Assembly: GCA_024230435.1 (NCBI GenBank)
Contig: JAAERL010000739.1
Coordinates: 30,792-94,791, forward strand
Direction of reading: 5' to 3'
Source of the DNA: Desulfobacteraceae bacterium
GTDB taxonomy: Bacteria; Desulfobacterota; Desulfobacteria; Desulfobacterales; Desulfosarcinaceae
DNA: 64,000 nucleotides
Below, in pieces: positions 1-8,659 of this stretch. The position numbers were made by a program, and so were the translations under genes. The notes under the pieces are model-generated. The model had not been told where the DNA came from. It searched no databases and worked only from the letters and a program-made list of their open reading frames with translations. The number at the start of each line of letters is the position of its first letter. The first letter of the stretch is position 1.

Positions 1-161
1 TGCAATAATCGAATAATGGTGTTTGGGGCAAAATCAAAGGCCGGTAGAAAGGGACAACCGTTGCCGCAACAACGGCAATGGTAACAGCGGCTAAAATGCA
101 CGCCATTATTAGCCATGTGCTCTTTGAACAATCCGATTTGTTTTAATGAAATGGATGACAT
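1..161 (-). CDS. HdrC-like 4Fe-4S protein, 5' part only
   Basis: This is the N-terminal part (53 codons) of a gene that runs off the left edge. Translating the minus strand from the ATG at 161 gives a protein beginning MSSISLKQIGLFKEH, followed by a classical 4Fe-4S cluster motif, CYHCRCCGNGCP (C-x2-C-x2-C-x3-CP). After that comes a stretch ending APNTIIRLL, which matches the usual spacing after the first cluster of heterodisulfide-reductase subunit C (HdrC) proteins. A GGTGG ribosome-binding site lies 5 nt upstream of this ATG; an in-frame ATG at 116 is a poorer start. In the family, HdrC carries two 4Fe-4S clusters and passes electrons between HdrB and HdrA or a membrane partner. The second cluster and any partner gene lie outside the window. 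The family call is fairly secure; the exact complex is not. Confidence 0.72.
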   Translation of the reverse strand, partial: MSSISLKQIGLFKEHMANNGVHFSRCYHCRCCGNGCPFLPAFDFAPNTIIRLL

Positions 162-375
162 TTATCCACCGGAAAATAAGCAAATGATAAAAATATGGGT
201 ATGTCCCACTTTTCACACATTTACCGCGCAAAGACCGGAAAATTGGAAAATGTCACAGTATAAAAGAGGATTTTCAAGCATTTTCCCCGCGTATTCCGTA
301 TTTCCAGTGGTTTAAGATCTGTTTTGTGTAGAAGGCGGGACACGCTCAAAAATATAACGATTACAGGCTTTGCAA

Positions 376-407
376 TAAAAACCGGGGCAACGCAGCTTTT
401 GCCCCGG
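376..407 (-). terminator. Rho-independent terminator after dodecin
   Basis: A 9-bp perfect stem (CCGGGGCAA with TTGCCCCGG, loop of 8 nt) is followed on the minus strand by TTTTTATT. It sits about 95 nt past the dodecin stop codon and points the right way to end that transcript. Confidence 0.75.
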
Positions 408-500
408 AGTCAGATAGGGTTATCTATAGTGTGATTCATTTTTTAAAAAATTTTTCAGGTTAATCACTCATACGCAAAGTATGAATGCGATAAATTTGAC

Positions 501-713
501 TTATTCTGATTTGTATTTAAACGACAGTTGAACTCGTGTGCGAAAGGCGACCACCCTTCCATTTTCAACCTTCATATCAAGCTTTTCAATTTCTGCGATC
601 CTGAGGTCTCTGATGCTTTGCCCGGCTGTTTCAATGGCATTGCGGGCTGCATCCTCCCACGAGTTTGGACTTGTTCCAACCAATTGGACGACTTTGTAAA
701 CGCTATCAGGCAT
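501..713 (-). CDS. Dodecin family flavin-binding protein
   Basis: A 70-residue protein starting MPDSVYKVVQLVGTS with a mid-protein AARNAIETA helix and a final strand VQLSFKYKSE. Length and pattern (YKVVQLVGTSPNSWEDAA) are those of dodecin, a dodecameric shell protein that stores or buffers flavins (FMN/FAD) in the cytoplasm. The start is the ATG at 713: an AAAGGAGG site lies 5 nt upstream, whereas the longer upstream frame has no such signal. The gene appears monocistronic, with a terminator at 376-407 and a dispersed repeat (751-927) just upstream. The substrate flavin cannot be told from sequence. Confidence 0.9.
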   Translation of the reverse strand: MPDSVYKVVQLVGTSPNSWEDAARNAIETAGQSIRDLRIAEIEKLDMKVENGRVVAFRTRVQLSFKYKSE

Positions 714-750
714 AGAAACCTCCTTTGATTTAAGGTGTGTTTGCTTAGGA

Positions 751-927
751 TCGTGAAAGATGCAAATCATCCGATATTGCAGAGGCTTAAACTGGCTTTC
801 AGGGTCGTCAATGGATGCTTTTATTGCTTATTTTGCCCATTGAAGCAACATTGCAAAACCCAATTTAACTGCATTAAAGATTAGGATAAAGCAAGATTGG
901 GTGATTTGCATCTTCCACGCCCCTTGT
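751..927. repeat. Dispersed palindromic repeat, copy R1
   Basis: The two ends are inverted copies of each other: the left end reads GGATCGTGAAAGATGCAAAT and the right end, reverse complemented, reads GGGCGTGGAAGATGCAAATC. The inside shares the CAATGG and GCAACA blocks of the other copies (12363-12535, 44753-44917). It has no coding capacity and lies between dodecin and murJ. From 928 to the murJ start at 1257 I see no other feature. Confidence 0.7.
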
Positions 928-1256
928 GTCTGTTTAGAACAGACCGCTTTTACCTATAAAAACAGGCCGGTGTATCAGAATTGAAAAATCGGACAGCCTT
1001 AGTTCAACTTACCCAGGTCAGATATTTTCCTGGGCGATAGACAAAGCAAGTGTTCCGTTTCTGGATCTACGGTTCACCGCACATTTGTTATTGGAACATT
1101 TTACTTACCTGCTGTCAACATCTGCTAAAAGATAGTGTTTGAATCGTCAAATCCACATGCAGAGACAATAATTGAAAAATATGGTGTATTTTCCAAGTCT
1201 GTGCTGCTATACAGCCCAATTGTAAACTGTTTCGAACGGTTGAGGTAACTAAGCCA

Positions 1257-2825
1257 ATGAGAACACCTATTCAGCGAAAAATCGGCTTGGCCGCAGTGAT
1301 CATGATGAGCTCTGTTTTTCTGAGCCGTGTGTTAGGACTGCTGCGCGAATCCACCATTGCTGCTATTGGCGGGTTGAGCCTGGAGATGGACGCTTATAAA
1401 ACAGCCTTTGTTTTGCCGGAAATTCTCAATCATGCATTGGCCAGCGGTTTCCTTTCCATTACCTTTATTCCAATCTTTTTGCGTTACACCGCCAATGATG
1501 ACGAAACCGGAGCCTGGCGCATTTTTTCCATACTGCTCAACGTTTTCGGACTGGTTTTAAGTGCCCTTATCAGCCTTTGCCTGATAGCCGCCCCTGCAAT
1601 GATGCCTGTTTTGACACCGGGCCGCAGCGAACCCGAATTTTTTGAAATGGCTGTACGAATGACGCGCATTGTATTGCCCGCACAATTTTTCTTTTTCGCA
1701 GGCAGTTTGTTTATGGCGGTGCAGTTTGCCCGTAAACGGTTTTTCATACCGGCTCTGTCACCTATAATATATAACACGGCCATTATTCTGGGCGGCCTTT
1801 TGCTGGGCCCCCGGCTTGGAATGGAGGGATTTTCCTGGGGCGCATTAATCGGCGCTTTTTTAGGCGCTTTTGTTCTCCAGTGGTATGGCGCGTGCAAAGC
1901 AGGAATGCGCTTTTGCCTTTGTTTTGACCTTCGCCACCCTGATCTTCTCCGCTATATTTTGTTGACCCTTCCGCTGATGCTGGGGCTTACCATGACCTTC
2001 TCAGCAGAAATTTTTTCAAAATTTTTCAGTAGTTATTTACCTCCAGGCTCCATAGCCTGCGTCGATTTTGCCTGGCGTATCGTCATGATGCTTTCCGGTT
2101 TTTTCGGCCAAGCGGCCGGAGTGGCCAGTTATCCGTTCCTTGCCCAACTGGCCGCAGAAAAAAAGTTTGTGCAAATGAACACCCTGTACAATACCACGTT
2201 AAAATATTTGGCCTTTGTCATCCCGGTTTCAATACTGATGATCATTTTGCGCCACGAAATTATATTTGTGCTGTTTGAACGGTTTGATTTTACCTCCGCA
2301 AATACCAGTCTTACAGCCAAGGCTCTTTGCGCGATGTTGACCGGGGCGTTTGCCATTACCGCCCAGACCGTTGTCAGCCGTGGGTTTTACGCCACCCAAG
2401 ATACGCTTACCCCTGCTGTCTATGGTACGCTGACCACCGCGCTCAGCTTACCCATTTATTGGTTTGGTATGCAATTGTTTGGAGTTTTTGGGGTGGCGCT
2501 GGGCATCTCCATATCCGCCATCGCCCAAGTGCTGGTGCTCTTTTACATATGGAATCGAAAAAGTAAAAATAAAGGCAGCATAGCCGTCTGCCGGTTTTAT
2601 CTGAAAATGACCTTGCTGTGCCTGCCTACCGGTGCGCTGTTATGGGCCGGGCGCCGGCTTTGCCTGAACCTTTTAAGCCCCTCCGGATTTGCCGGTCATT
2701 TTATAATCATTGTTTTGATGTCATGCCTGTTTTTATGCCTTATGGTTTTATGTACCCATCTTTTTAAAATCAGTGAAGCTCAATTTTTCATGCAAAAAAT
2801 AAGATCAAAACTGCGCCGGTTCTGA
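1257..2825 (+). CDS. murJ: Lipid II flippase MurJ (MviN)
   Basis: A 522-residue integral membrane protein with about 14 predicted hydrophobic segments and the signatures of the MurJ/MviN branch of the MOP superfamily: an N-terminal SRVLGLLRES, QFFFFAGSLFMAVQFARKRF and, near residue 385, SRGFYATQDTLTP. MurJ moves lipid-linked peptidoglycan precursor (lipid II) across the cytoplasmic membrane. Length is normal for the family. It starts at an ATG preceded by a weak GAGGTAACTAAGCC leader and stands alone, with non-coding, repeat-rich DNA on both sides. Family assignment is very secure. Confidence 0.94.
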   Translation: MRTPIQRKIGLAAVIMMSSVFLSRVLGLLRESTIAAIGGLSLEMDAYKTAFVLPEILNHALASGFLSITFIPIFLRYTANDDETGAWRIFSILLNVFGLVLSALISLCLIAAPAMMPVLTPGRSEPEFFEMAVRMTRIVLPAQFFFFAGSLFMAVQFARKRFFIPALSPIIYNTAIILGGLLLGPRLGMEGFSWGALIGAFLGAFVLQWYGACKAGMRFCLCFDLRHPDLLRYILLTLPLMLGLTMTFSAEIFSKFFSSYLPPGSIACVDFAWRIVMMLSGFFGQAAGVASYPFLAQLAAEKKFVQMNTLYNTTLKYLAFVIPVSILMIILRHEIIFVLFERFDFTSANTSLTAKALCAMLTGAFAITAQTVVSRGFYATQDTLTPAVYGTLTTALSLPIYWFGMQLFGVFGVALGISISAIAQVLVLFYIWNRKSKNKGSIAVCRFYLKMTLLCLPTGALLWAGRRLCLNLLSPSGFAGHFIIIVLMSCLFLCLMVLCTHLFKISEAQFFMQKIRSKLRRF

Positions 2826-2989
2826 TTAATGTCCATCGTTCGTGTGAAAGTCAATTACAAAAATGGCGCAAACGGCGCCGCTGCGTCATACCATTTATGG
2901 ACACTATGTAAAGTTTAAGCTAAACTATAAAGATATATTAAAAAGATTGTATTTTATTGATAGCTTCTTTGGGAAATAGAAAATTTAGC

Positions 2990-3095
2990 GAAAAAGTGAG
3001 AGGCGAGGCCAAAATGTCTCAAATTTGAAATGAATAGCCGGTCTATTTGCCGGAAATTTGCGTCATTTTAGACCGTTCTCGCGCTTTTGCAGCCG
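2990..3095. repeat. Imperfect inverted repeat, about 34-nt arms
   Basis: The left arm (AAAGTGAGAGGCGAGGCCAA, continuing AAATGTCTCAAATTT) is matched by the reverse complement of the right arm (AAAGCGCGAGAACGGTCTAA, continuing AATGACGCAAATTT). Arms flank about 35 nt. It lies between murJ and the R2 repeat and could be a decayed mobile repeat or a structured transcript end. It lacks a T-tract, so a simple terminator is unlikely. Confidence 0.5.
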
Positions 3096-3118
3096 ATTTA
3101 ATAATTTTCAAACAGGCT

Positions 3119-3291
3119 CTAAGGCGATTGGCGGAAAAGAATATACCATATTGGGCTTCGATTTTTTTCGTCTTCAAGGCATGCCAAAGTTTGCATACTT
3201 AACGTATTCGCACCGTTGACATAACACAAAAGACGGGAAAAAAGACATGCAAGATGGTATATTATTTAACTGTAAATCACCTAAGATACAA
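3119..3291. repeat. Dispersed palindromic repeat, copy R2
   Basis: Begins TAAGGCGATTGGCGGAAAAG and ends with an inverted counterpart (reverse complement TTAGGTGATTTACAGTTAAA). The interior is close to the copy at 22406-22577 over almost its full length, including TTTGCATACTTAACGTATTC and GACGGGAAAAAAGACAT. The apparent ATG at 3247 for the next gene lies inside this repeat, so it is unlikely to be that gene's ancestral start. Confidence 0.85.
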
Positions 3292-3303
3292 AAGGTCATT
3301 TCT

Positions 3304-3789
3304 ATGCCATTTGTTCAGGTCGTAAAAGCCAACATCAAGTTCAGTCAAAACAAAAATGATGTTTTAACAGCAACGTCTCTGGGATGCTGTATAGGCGTTT
3401 CTTTATTTGATTATCAAGTGAGCCTTGGAGGGTTGCTCATCAGCATCCTGCCGTATTCCAAAAAAGCGCAACGTGTTTATGTGGAAGAAAATCCATTTAT
3501 GTTCGTGGATTTGGCCATACCTTATTTTCTCAAGGCCGCCATGGAAAAGGGCATGCAACCCGAATCGATAAAAATCGTATTGGCTGGCGCCGGAAGGTTG
3601 GGCCTGCGGCAAAGCCCCTTCGATGTCGGTACCATGAACAGCCAATCGGCCCTGGCATCTCTTGAACAATTCGGATTAAAACCTGTGTATCAAAACATTG
3701 GAGGCAGATTAAACCGGTCAATGCAATTGGAGCTTAAAACAGGTACTACAAAAGTCCTGGCTGCCGGAGAAGAAATCGGAAAAATATGA
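3304..3789 (+). CDS. CheD-like protein lacking the catalytic histidine
   Basis: A 161-residue protein (from the ATG at 3304) of the CheD fold. CheD deamidates or demethylates glutamines of chemoreceptors and also binds CheC. The signature block reads TSLGCCIGVSLFD, then SLGGLLISILP. The nucleophile cysteine (Cys29) is kept, but where the family has His in GG-x-x-H-x-x-LP this protein has Ile46. The later glycine-rich block VLAGAGRLGLRQ fits the family. I prefer 3304 over the upstream ATG at 3247 because the extra 19 residues are encoded by a dispersed repeat. It overlaps the HDOD gene by 4 nt (ATGA), so the two are probably co-translated. Without the His it may be a non-enzymatic binding protein. 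No chemoreceptor genes are in the window. Confidence 0.8.
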   Translation: MPFVQVVKANIKFSQNKNDVLTATSLGCCIGVSLFDYQVSLGGLLISILPYSKKAQRVYVEENPFMFVDLAIPYFLKAAMEKGMQPESIKIVLAGAGRLGLRQSPFDVGTMNSQSALASLEQFGLKPVYQNIGGRLNRSMQLELKTGTTKVLAAGEEIGKI

Positions 3790-4628
3790 GCGTTCAAAAA
3801 ATTATTGACGAAATCGAATCAATGGCTCCGTTTTCACAAAGCAGCCTCCAGATCATTGAAATGATGTCTTGTCCTGAAAGCGGATCGTCTAAAGTGGCCA
3901 GGGTGGTAAAAAAGGATGCCAATCTGGCGGCAAACGTTCTCAGACTTGCCAATTCATCTTTTTTTGGTTTGAAACAAAAAGTTGACTCTATCGATCATGC
4001 GGTAACAATTATCGGCAGTAAAAGGGTATTAGAAATTGCCCTGTATTCAATGACCAGTGCGGCCTTAAAAAAACCGCAATTGGGGTATGCGTTAAAAGGT
4101 GGTGAACTGTGGCGTCATACCGTTATAGGAGCCGCATTTGCTCGAGAAATCGCCATAGAGCAAAACCTGGACAATGCCGAGGTTGTATTCACAGCGGCTC
4201 TGATCAAAGACTTAGGAAAAGTGATTCTCAGCCGCCACCTGGCAGAAGCAGAAAAAGAAATAGACCAACTGGTTTTTGAAAAAAAGATGCCGTTTTGCGA
4301 GGCTGAAAAAAAGATTCTGGGCATCGATCATGCCGAGTTGGCAGCTATAGCCTTTGAACGCTGGAGTTTCCCGGAAAACTTGATCCACGTTGTCAGGAAT
4401 CATCATCTTCAAAAAGAGCCGGTAATTGCACCCAAGGAAACGTGCATTGTCTTTTTGGGGGATGTAATTTGCTCAATTTTGGGGATTGGTTCCGGCAAAG
4501 ACGGTTTGGCCTATCGTTTCTCAGACGATATACTACTTCGTTATTTTGACATCCATAATTTTCACAACCTTGTTTCATCTCTTTTTAGCAGGATATCACA
4601 GCTCGATCAATTGGCGGATTTGCTTTAG
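3786..4628 (+). CDS. HDOD domain signalling protein
   Basis: A 280-residue single-domain HDOD protein. N-terminal LPxxP-type region is replaced by MAPFSQSSLQIIEMM; the core shows VARVVKKDANLAANVLRLAN, FFGLKQKVDSIDHAVTIIG and ALIKDLGKVILS, where the HD pair of true phosphohydrolases is Lys-Asp, as is common in HDOD. HDOD proteins are thought to act as signalling or scaffold modules rather than enzymes. It is translationally coupled to the CheD-like gene, suggesting a shared chemotaxis or motility-linked signalling role (inference). Its TAG stop codon lies within the TTTAGGCGATT end of the repeat that follows. Confidence 0.88.
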   Translation: MSVQKIIDEIESMAPFSQSSLQIIEMMSCPESGSSKVARVVKKDANLAANVLRLANSSFFGLKQKVDSIDHAVTIIGSKRVLEIALYSMTSAALKKPQLGYALKGGELWRHTVIGAAFAREIAIEQNLDNAEVVFTAALIKDLGKVILSRHLAEAEKEIDQLVFEKKMPFCEAEKKILGIDHAELAAIAFERWSFPENLIHVVRNHHLQKEPVIAPKETCIVFLGDVICSILGIGSGKDGLAYRFSDDILLRYFDIHNFHNLVSSLFSRISQLDQLADLL

Positions 4629-4765
4629 GCGATTTGTATTAAGGCGCGTTAATGGGTGCATATTAATTGATACACTAATTGTCTGTGCACATTGGCGTAA
4701 CACAAAAAACGAATTCAAGAACAAGCATAAGCGGTATATTCGCATCTTCTGCGAGCCTAAAAAGC
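4625..4765. repeat. Dispersed palindromic repeat, copy R3
   Basis: Left end TTTAGGCGATTTGTATTAAG; right end, reverse complemented, TTTTTAGGCTCGCAGAAGAT. The interior (AATGGGTGCATATTAATTGA, ATTGTCTGTGCACATTG) closely matches the copy at 12363-12535. The element exactly fills the space between two convergent genes, and each end contributes the TAG stop codon of its neighbour (4626-4628 for the HDOD gene, 4757-4759 on the minus strand for the hydrolase). Confidence 0.85.
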
Positions 4766-5587
4766 ATATGCCCGTCCCGCAAGGCTCTGAATAAATTTGC
4801 AGCACTTATCCACAACAGCCTGTTTTGCCTGACGGTGGGGTACATGGCCACACTCCGGGATAAAGCAGGTTTCACCTGAGCCGCCCAACCCGTTGATAAT
4901 TGAGACTGCCTGTTCTGGCAAACCGTATTGATCGTCCTCGCCCTGGATGGCCAAAACCGGGCAGTGAATATTTTTGAGCATATGCTCGATATTCCAAGTG
5001 GAGAATTCTTCCGACATCCAGGTCTTTGCCCAGCGCCAAAACATGCTATCGGTATTTTGGCCATGGAACTTGGTCAAGCGCTGTTTCAGGTTCGAATCTT
5101 TGTAGTTATGAACCGCGTTTTGCACTCCCCGGATCGTCAGATAATCTACATAAACATGCGCAGCCTCTGTTATAACAGCTGTTACGTGCTTGCCATAACG
5201 GGCGGTGTACATAAGGGCGATAGTGCCTCCATCGCTGTGCCCAAAAAAAATTGAATTTTTTATGCCTTCTTTTTGGAGAAGTTCCGGCAAAAAAGAAAAT
5301 GCTTCCTTTTCCAAGTAAGTTAAATCAATTTCATGACTGGCAAGAGGATCGGAGCCGCCATGACCTGACCGGTCGAATAAAAATCCGTCCAAACCTGTGG
5401 CTGTAGTGATTTTTTGCGGAAAATCCCCCCACATGTCAATGCAACCCAATCCCTCGTGCAGAAAAACGAGTATAGGATCTGATCTCTTTTTTCTGAAGGT
5501 ATGGCGAAGCCACCTGGCGCCAATCCTGACGCCGTTTACCTTCAGGTGTTTATCCTTGTGGACGCTATCCGAAAATACAAGTTGCAT
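4757..5587 (-). CDS. Alpha/beta hydrolase
   Basis: A 276-residue alpha/beta-hydrolase fold protein. Visible landmarks are the oxyanion region FLHEGLGCIDMWGDFP, the nucleophile elbow GHSDGGTIA (catalytic Ser), the acid in QGEDDQYG and the base in ECGHVPHRQ. The substrate is unknown; the closest-looking families are small esterase, haloperoxidase or C-C hydrolase-like enzymes. I start it at the ATG at 5587 because the longer reading frame begins with a TTG inside a repeat-like AGGCGATTTGCAGTTAA sequence; the ribosome-binding site is weak. It is a lone gene, convergent with the HDOD gene and separated from it only by repeat R3. Confidence 0.82.
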   Translation of the reverse strand: MQLVFSDSVHKDKHLKVNGVRIGARWLRHTFRKKRSDPILVFLHEGLGCIDMWGDFPQKITTATGLDGFLFDRSGHGGSDPLASHEIDLTYLEKEAFSFLPELLQKEGIKNSIFFGHSDGGTIALMYTARYGKHVTAVITEAAHVYVDYLTIRGVQNAVHNYKDSNLKQRLTKFHGQNTDSMFWRWAKTWMSEEFSTWNIEHMLKNIHCPVLAIQGEDDQYGLPEQAVSIINGLGGSGETCFIPECGHVPHRQAKQAVVDKCCKFIQSLAGRAYAF

Positions 5588-5949
5588 GATTTCATACCAT
5601 TTTTTTCTTAACTGCAAATCGCCTTAACGCTATCTTATCATCATAGCCGGTTTGCTGCAAAAAAGGCGGCCCTGACAAAAACAATCCTTTTTGCTTGACC
5701 ACATAACATTGATGCCATATGGTTAACAATTAAATCGTTGCATGCCTCGAAACGGGCTTGGTTCTAACATCGATCACTAATTATGAGGCATACAAGCCAC
5801 TGTTTAATATCATCCTGAATTTATATATTTTATTTAGTAAAACATATGGGCGTTAAATTTCAATAGCCCAACTTAAAGCCAAGCCCCCTCAAGACTAAGA
5901 TAAATCGTTTTATCAATTATAGGACCACTAAAACTGAGGGAGGAATTTT
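5588..5949. other. Intergenic region with a solo repeat end
   Basis: At 5607-5626 the reverse complement reads TTAAGGCGATTTGCAGTTAA, the terminus of the dispersed repeat family without the rest of an element. The remainder is AT-rich leader DNA for the ABC transporter operon, ending in a strong GGGAGGA ribosome-binding site at 5938-5944. I found no convincing promoter boxes or gene. Confidence 0.5.
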
Positions 5950-6777
5950 ATGAAAAAAGGATTATTGGTACATTTAACTCTGATTTTCTTTTTTTGCACG
6001 GGCGCTGTAACTACGGCATTGGGTTCTGATATTGAGTTGTGGAAAAAGTCCACATTAAATGAAATTATTAAAAGAGGAGAATTACGGGTTGGATTTGAAG
6101 CCGGTTACCTGCCTTTTGAAATGGCTGATAAAAAAGGCAAATTTATCGGTTTTGATATTGATGTCGCCAAAGAGATGGCCAAATCGATGAACGTAAGATT
6201 TGTACCGGTAAATACAGCTTGGGACGGCATCATTCCGGCCCTGGTGACCAAAAAGTTCGATATCATTATGGGCGGCATGACGGTTACCCAGGAACGAAAC
6301 CTGAACATCAATTTTGCCGATCCTTACATTATCGTAGGCCAAACCATTTTGCTGAATAAAAAAAATAAAGACAAAGTCAACTCTTACAAAGACCTCAATG
6401 ATCCTAAATACACCATCACCTCAAAGTTGGGAACCACCGGCGAGCAAGCCATTAAACGAATGATTCCCAAGGCGAAGTACAAATCTTTCGAATCTGAGTC
6501 CGAAGCAGCGCTTGAAGTTCTCAACAATAAGGCGGACGCTACGATTTACGATTTGCCGTTTTGCGCCACCTTTATGGCTCAGCAAGGCAAAGGAAAACTT
6601 ATTTTCCTGGATGAGCCCTTTACTTATGAACCATTGGCCTGGGCAGTGCGTAAGGGGGATCCGGATTTTTTAAACTGGTTGAATAATTTTTTGCGCCAGC
6701 TGAAAAATGACGGCAGATACGATAAAATTTATAATAAATGGATCAAGAGCACAGATTGGATAAAAACTGTAAAATAA
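5950..6777 (+). CDS. Amino-acid ABC transporter, periplasmic binding protein
   Basis: A 275-residue family 3 solute-binding protein. Residues 1-25 form a Sec signal peptide (KKGLLVHLTLIFFFC, cleavage near ALGSD). The mature protein has the family opening LRVGFEAGYLPFEM, FIGFDIDVAKEMAK, the ligand loop MTVTQERNLNINFADPY and the hinge YTITSKLGTTGEQAIK. It should capture a polar amino acid (glutamine/glutamate/arginine type) in the periplasm for the permease and ATPase encoded directly downstream. The GGGAGGA site 5 nt before the ATG is strong, consistent with high expression of a binding protein. The exact substrate cannot be read from sequence. Confidence 0.9.
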   Translation: MKKGLLVHLTLIFFFCTGAVTTALGSDIELWKKSTLNEIIKRGELRVGFEAGYLPFEMADKKGKFIGFDIDVAKEMAKSMNVRFVPVNTAWDGIIPALVTKKFDIIMGGMTVTQERNLNINFADPYIIVGQTILLNKKNKDKVNSYKDLNDPKYTITSKLGTTGEQAIKRMIPKAKYKSFESESEAALEVLNNKADATIYDLPFCATFMAQQGKGKLIFLDEPFTYEPLAWAVRKGDPDFLNWLNNFLRQLKNDGRYDKIYNKWIKSTDWIKTVK

Positions 6778-6851
6778 TAATTATACATTATGATTTTTGT
6801 ATTTTGAAAATTTCTTCCATTTATTAGATCCCCATTGCTAAGGCATAATAT

Positions 6852-7865
6852 ATGGAAAAATCAAGCCTGGACCGAAATAGAAGCAGAGCGAACTACTATA
6901 CCTGGGTAGGTGTCTTCTTTTTTTTCATCACCTTGATCCTTTGCGCTTTATATTTCGCCACTATTAAAATCGACTATGTCTGGCGCTGGAAAAATTTACC
7001 TGACTATTTTTTCGGCAGCTATGAAGATGTTGATATCGTGTCACTTGAGGCGGGCGAAGTCAAAAAAATCACAACCGTTGATGATGATGCCGTTGTACAG
7101 ATTAGGACCGAAGATGATAAATATACAGACACCGAAATACCCGGTGGTGATGTATGGGTGTATGAAGGAGACACCATCTATCCGGGCGATATTTTAGGCA
7201 AATATAAAAAGTGGGGCACGGGCATTCTTTTGCAGGGCGCCTACCTGACCCTTAAAATCAGTTTATATTCAATTATTTTTGGTATCGTCCTGGGACTGAT
7301 CGGCGGTGTGGCGCGGATTTCAACAAATCCGGCCTTGAGGTGGTCGGCCATAACCTATGTGGAGCTGATTCGGGGCTCTCCGCTGTTAGTTCAAATTTTT
7401 ATCTGGTACTTTGTTTTAGCGACCCTTTTCAACGAATTGCTTAAAAAATACGGTCTGTCGCAAATCCCGGCGCTATGGTACGGTGTTGCCGCCCTGGCTT
7501 GCTTTACCGGCGCCTATGTAACCGAAATCGTCAGGGCGGGCATCCAGTCCATTCACCGGGGGCAAATCGAAGCTGCCCGTTCCTTGGGAATGACCGGACT
7601 ACAGGCCCTGCGGCACATCATTTTACCCCAAGCCATCCGAAGAATCCTGCCGCCGCTTGCAGGTCAGTTCATCAGCCTGATAAAAGATTCTTCGTTATTG
7701 GGCATGATCGCCATTCGCGAGCTGACTAAAGCAACCCGTGAAGCGATTACCTTCAGCCTGCAGCCATATGAATTCTGGTTTTTATGCGCAATCCTTTATC
7801 TAATGCTAACTTTTACGCTATCTATGTTTGTCCAATATATGGAAAGGAGGCTGGAAATAAAGTGA
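6852..7865 (+). CDS. Amino-acid ABC transporter permease with extra N-terminal domain
   Basis: A 337-residue HisM/GlnP-type inner-membrane permease. The conserved core begins around residue 120 ([18 protein letters not shown]) and carries the ATPase-contact EAA loop [20 protein letters not shown]. Unlike the usual 215-250 residue family member it has an N-terminal extension: one transmembrane helix (about 18-40) and an 80-residue hydrophilic, acidic stretch (about 45-120) rich in short strands ([20 protein letters not shown]) placed before the first core helix, probably periplasmic. Homodimer formation with the single ATPase is expected because only one permease gene is present. The next gene starts inside its stop codon (GTGA). 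Confidence 0.88.
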   Translation: MEKSSLDRNRSRANYYTWVGVFFFFITLILCALYFATIKIDYVWRWKNLPDYFFGSYEDVDIVSLEAGEVKKITTVDDDAVVQIRTEDDKYTDTEIPGGDVWVYEGDTIYPGDILGKYKKWGTGILLQGAYLTLKISLYSIIFGIVLGLIGGVARISTNPALRWSAITYVELIRGSPLLVQIFIWYFVLATLFNELLKKYGLSQIPALWYGVAALACFTGAYVTEIVRAGIQSIHRGQIEAARSLGMTGLQALRHIILPQAIRRILPPLAGQFISLIKDSSLLGMIAIRELTKATREAITFSLQPYEFWFLCAILYLMLTFTLSMFVQYMERRLEIK

Positions 7866-8593
7866 TAGAAGTTCAAAATGTTTTTAAAACATTTTACGTG
7901 CCCCACAAGATTATGGCATTGAAAGATATTTCTGTAGAAGTTAAAGTCGCAGAGGTGGTGGTTGTGATCGGGCCTTCAGGCTCCGGCAAGAGCACCTTTT
8001 TGCGCTGTCTGAATCACCTGGAAACTGCAAACCGGGGCCATATTTACATTGATCAAGTCGACATCCTTAACCCAAAAACCAATATCAACAAGGTGCGCGA
8101 GGAAGTCGGCATGGTGTTTCAATCCTTTAACCTGTTTCCCCACAAGAGCGTATTGGAAAATATTACCCTGGCGCAAACCGTAGTACGCAAACGATCCATG
8201 AAACAGGCCAAAGAAAAAGCCATGGCCCTGGTTAATAAGGTAGGTATTTCCGATAAAATCAACACCTATCCCGATCAGCTCTCAGGCGGCCAGCAGCAAC
8301 GGGTGGCCATAGCGCGCGCTTTGGCCATGGACCCAAAAATCATGCTGTTTGATGAGCCAACCTCGGCACTTGACCCGGAAATGATTGGAGAAGTGCTTGA
8401 TGTTATGAAAACCCTTGCCAAGGAAGGCATGACTATGATTGTGGTGACCCATGAAATGGGATTTGCCCGTGAAGTAGCCGACCGGGTGATTTTCATGGAT
8501 GACGGAGCCATTGTCGAGGTGGGTACGCCCGAACATTTTTTTAAGAACCCAACCCACGAACGAACCAAACTGTTTTTGAGCCAGATCTTATAG
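7862..8593 (+). CDS. Amino-acid ABC transporter ATP-binding protein
   Basis: A 243-residue GlnQ-type ATPase. Motifs: Walker [11 protein letters not shown]-loop [10 protein letters not shown], signature LSGGQQQR, Walker [14 protein letters not shown] and the H-loop VVTHEMGFA. It powers the permease encoded immediately upstream. I place the start at the GTG at 7862, which overlaps the permease stop codon and has AAAGGAGG about 11 nt upstream; the 26 extra residues in the longer frame come from the permease coding sequence and do not resemble an ATPase N-terminus. Last gene of the operon. Confidence 0.92.
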   Translation: MIEVQNVFKTFYVPHKIMALKDISVEVKVAEVVVVIGPSGSGKSTFLRCLNHLETANRGHIYIDQVDILNPKTNINKVREEVGMVFQSFNLFPHKSVLENITLAQTVVRKRSMKQAKEKAMALVNKVGISDKINTYPDQLSGGQQQRVAIARALAMDPKIMLFDEPTSALDPEMIGEVLDVMKTLAKEGMTMIVVTHEMGFAREVADRVIFMDDGAIVEVGTPEHFFKNPTHERTKLFLSQIL

Positions 8594-8659
8594 ACTTTAA
8601 AGTCAAGCCGCTATTCCAAAACCGTTTGACGCACCCAATGCTAAATTTACGAGTGTTGG

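Noticed and set aside
115..315. A 66-codon plus-strand frame at the left end
   Set aside because: It overlaps the start of the HdrC-like gene on the other strand, has no ribosome-binding site and no family resemblance.
3247..3303. Longer CheD-like start (19 extra residues)
   Set aside because: The added codons lie in the dispersed repeat R2 and do not match the family N-terminus.
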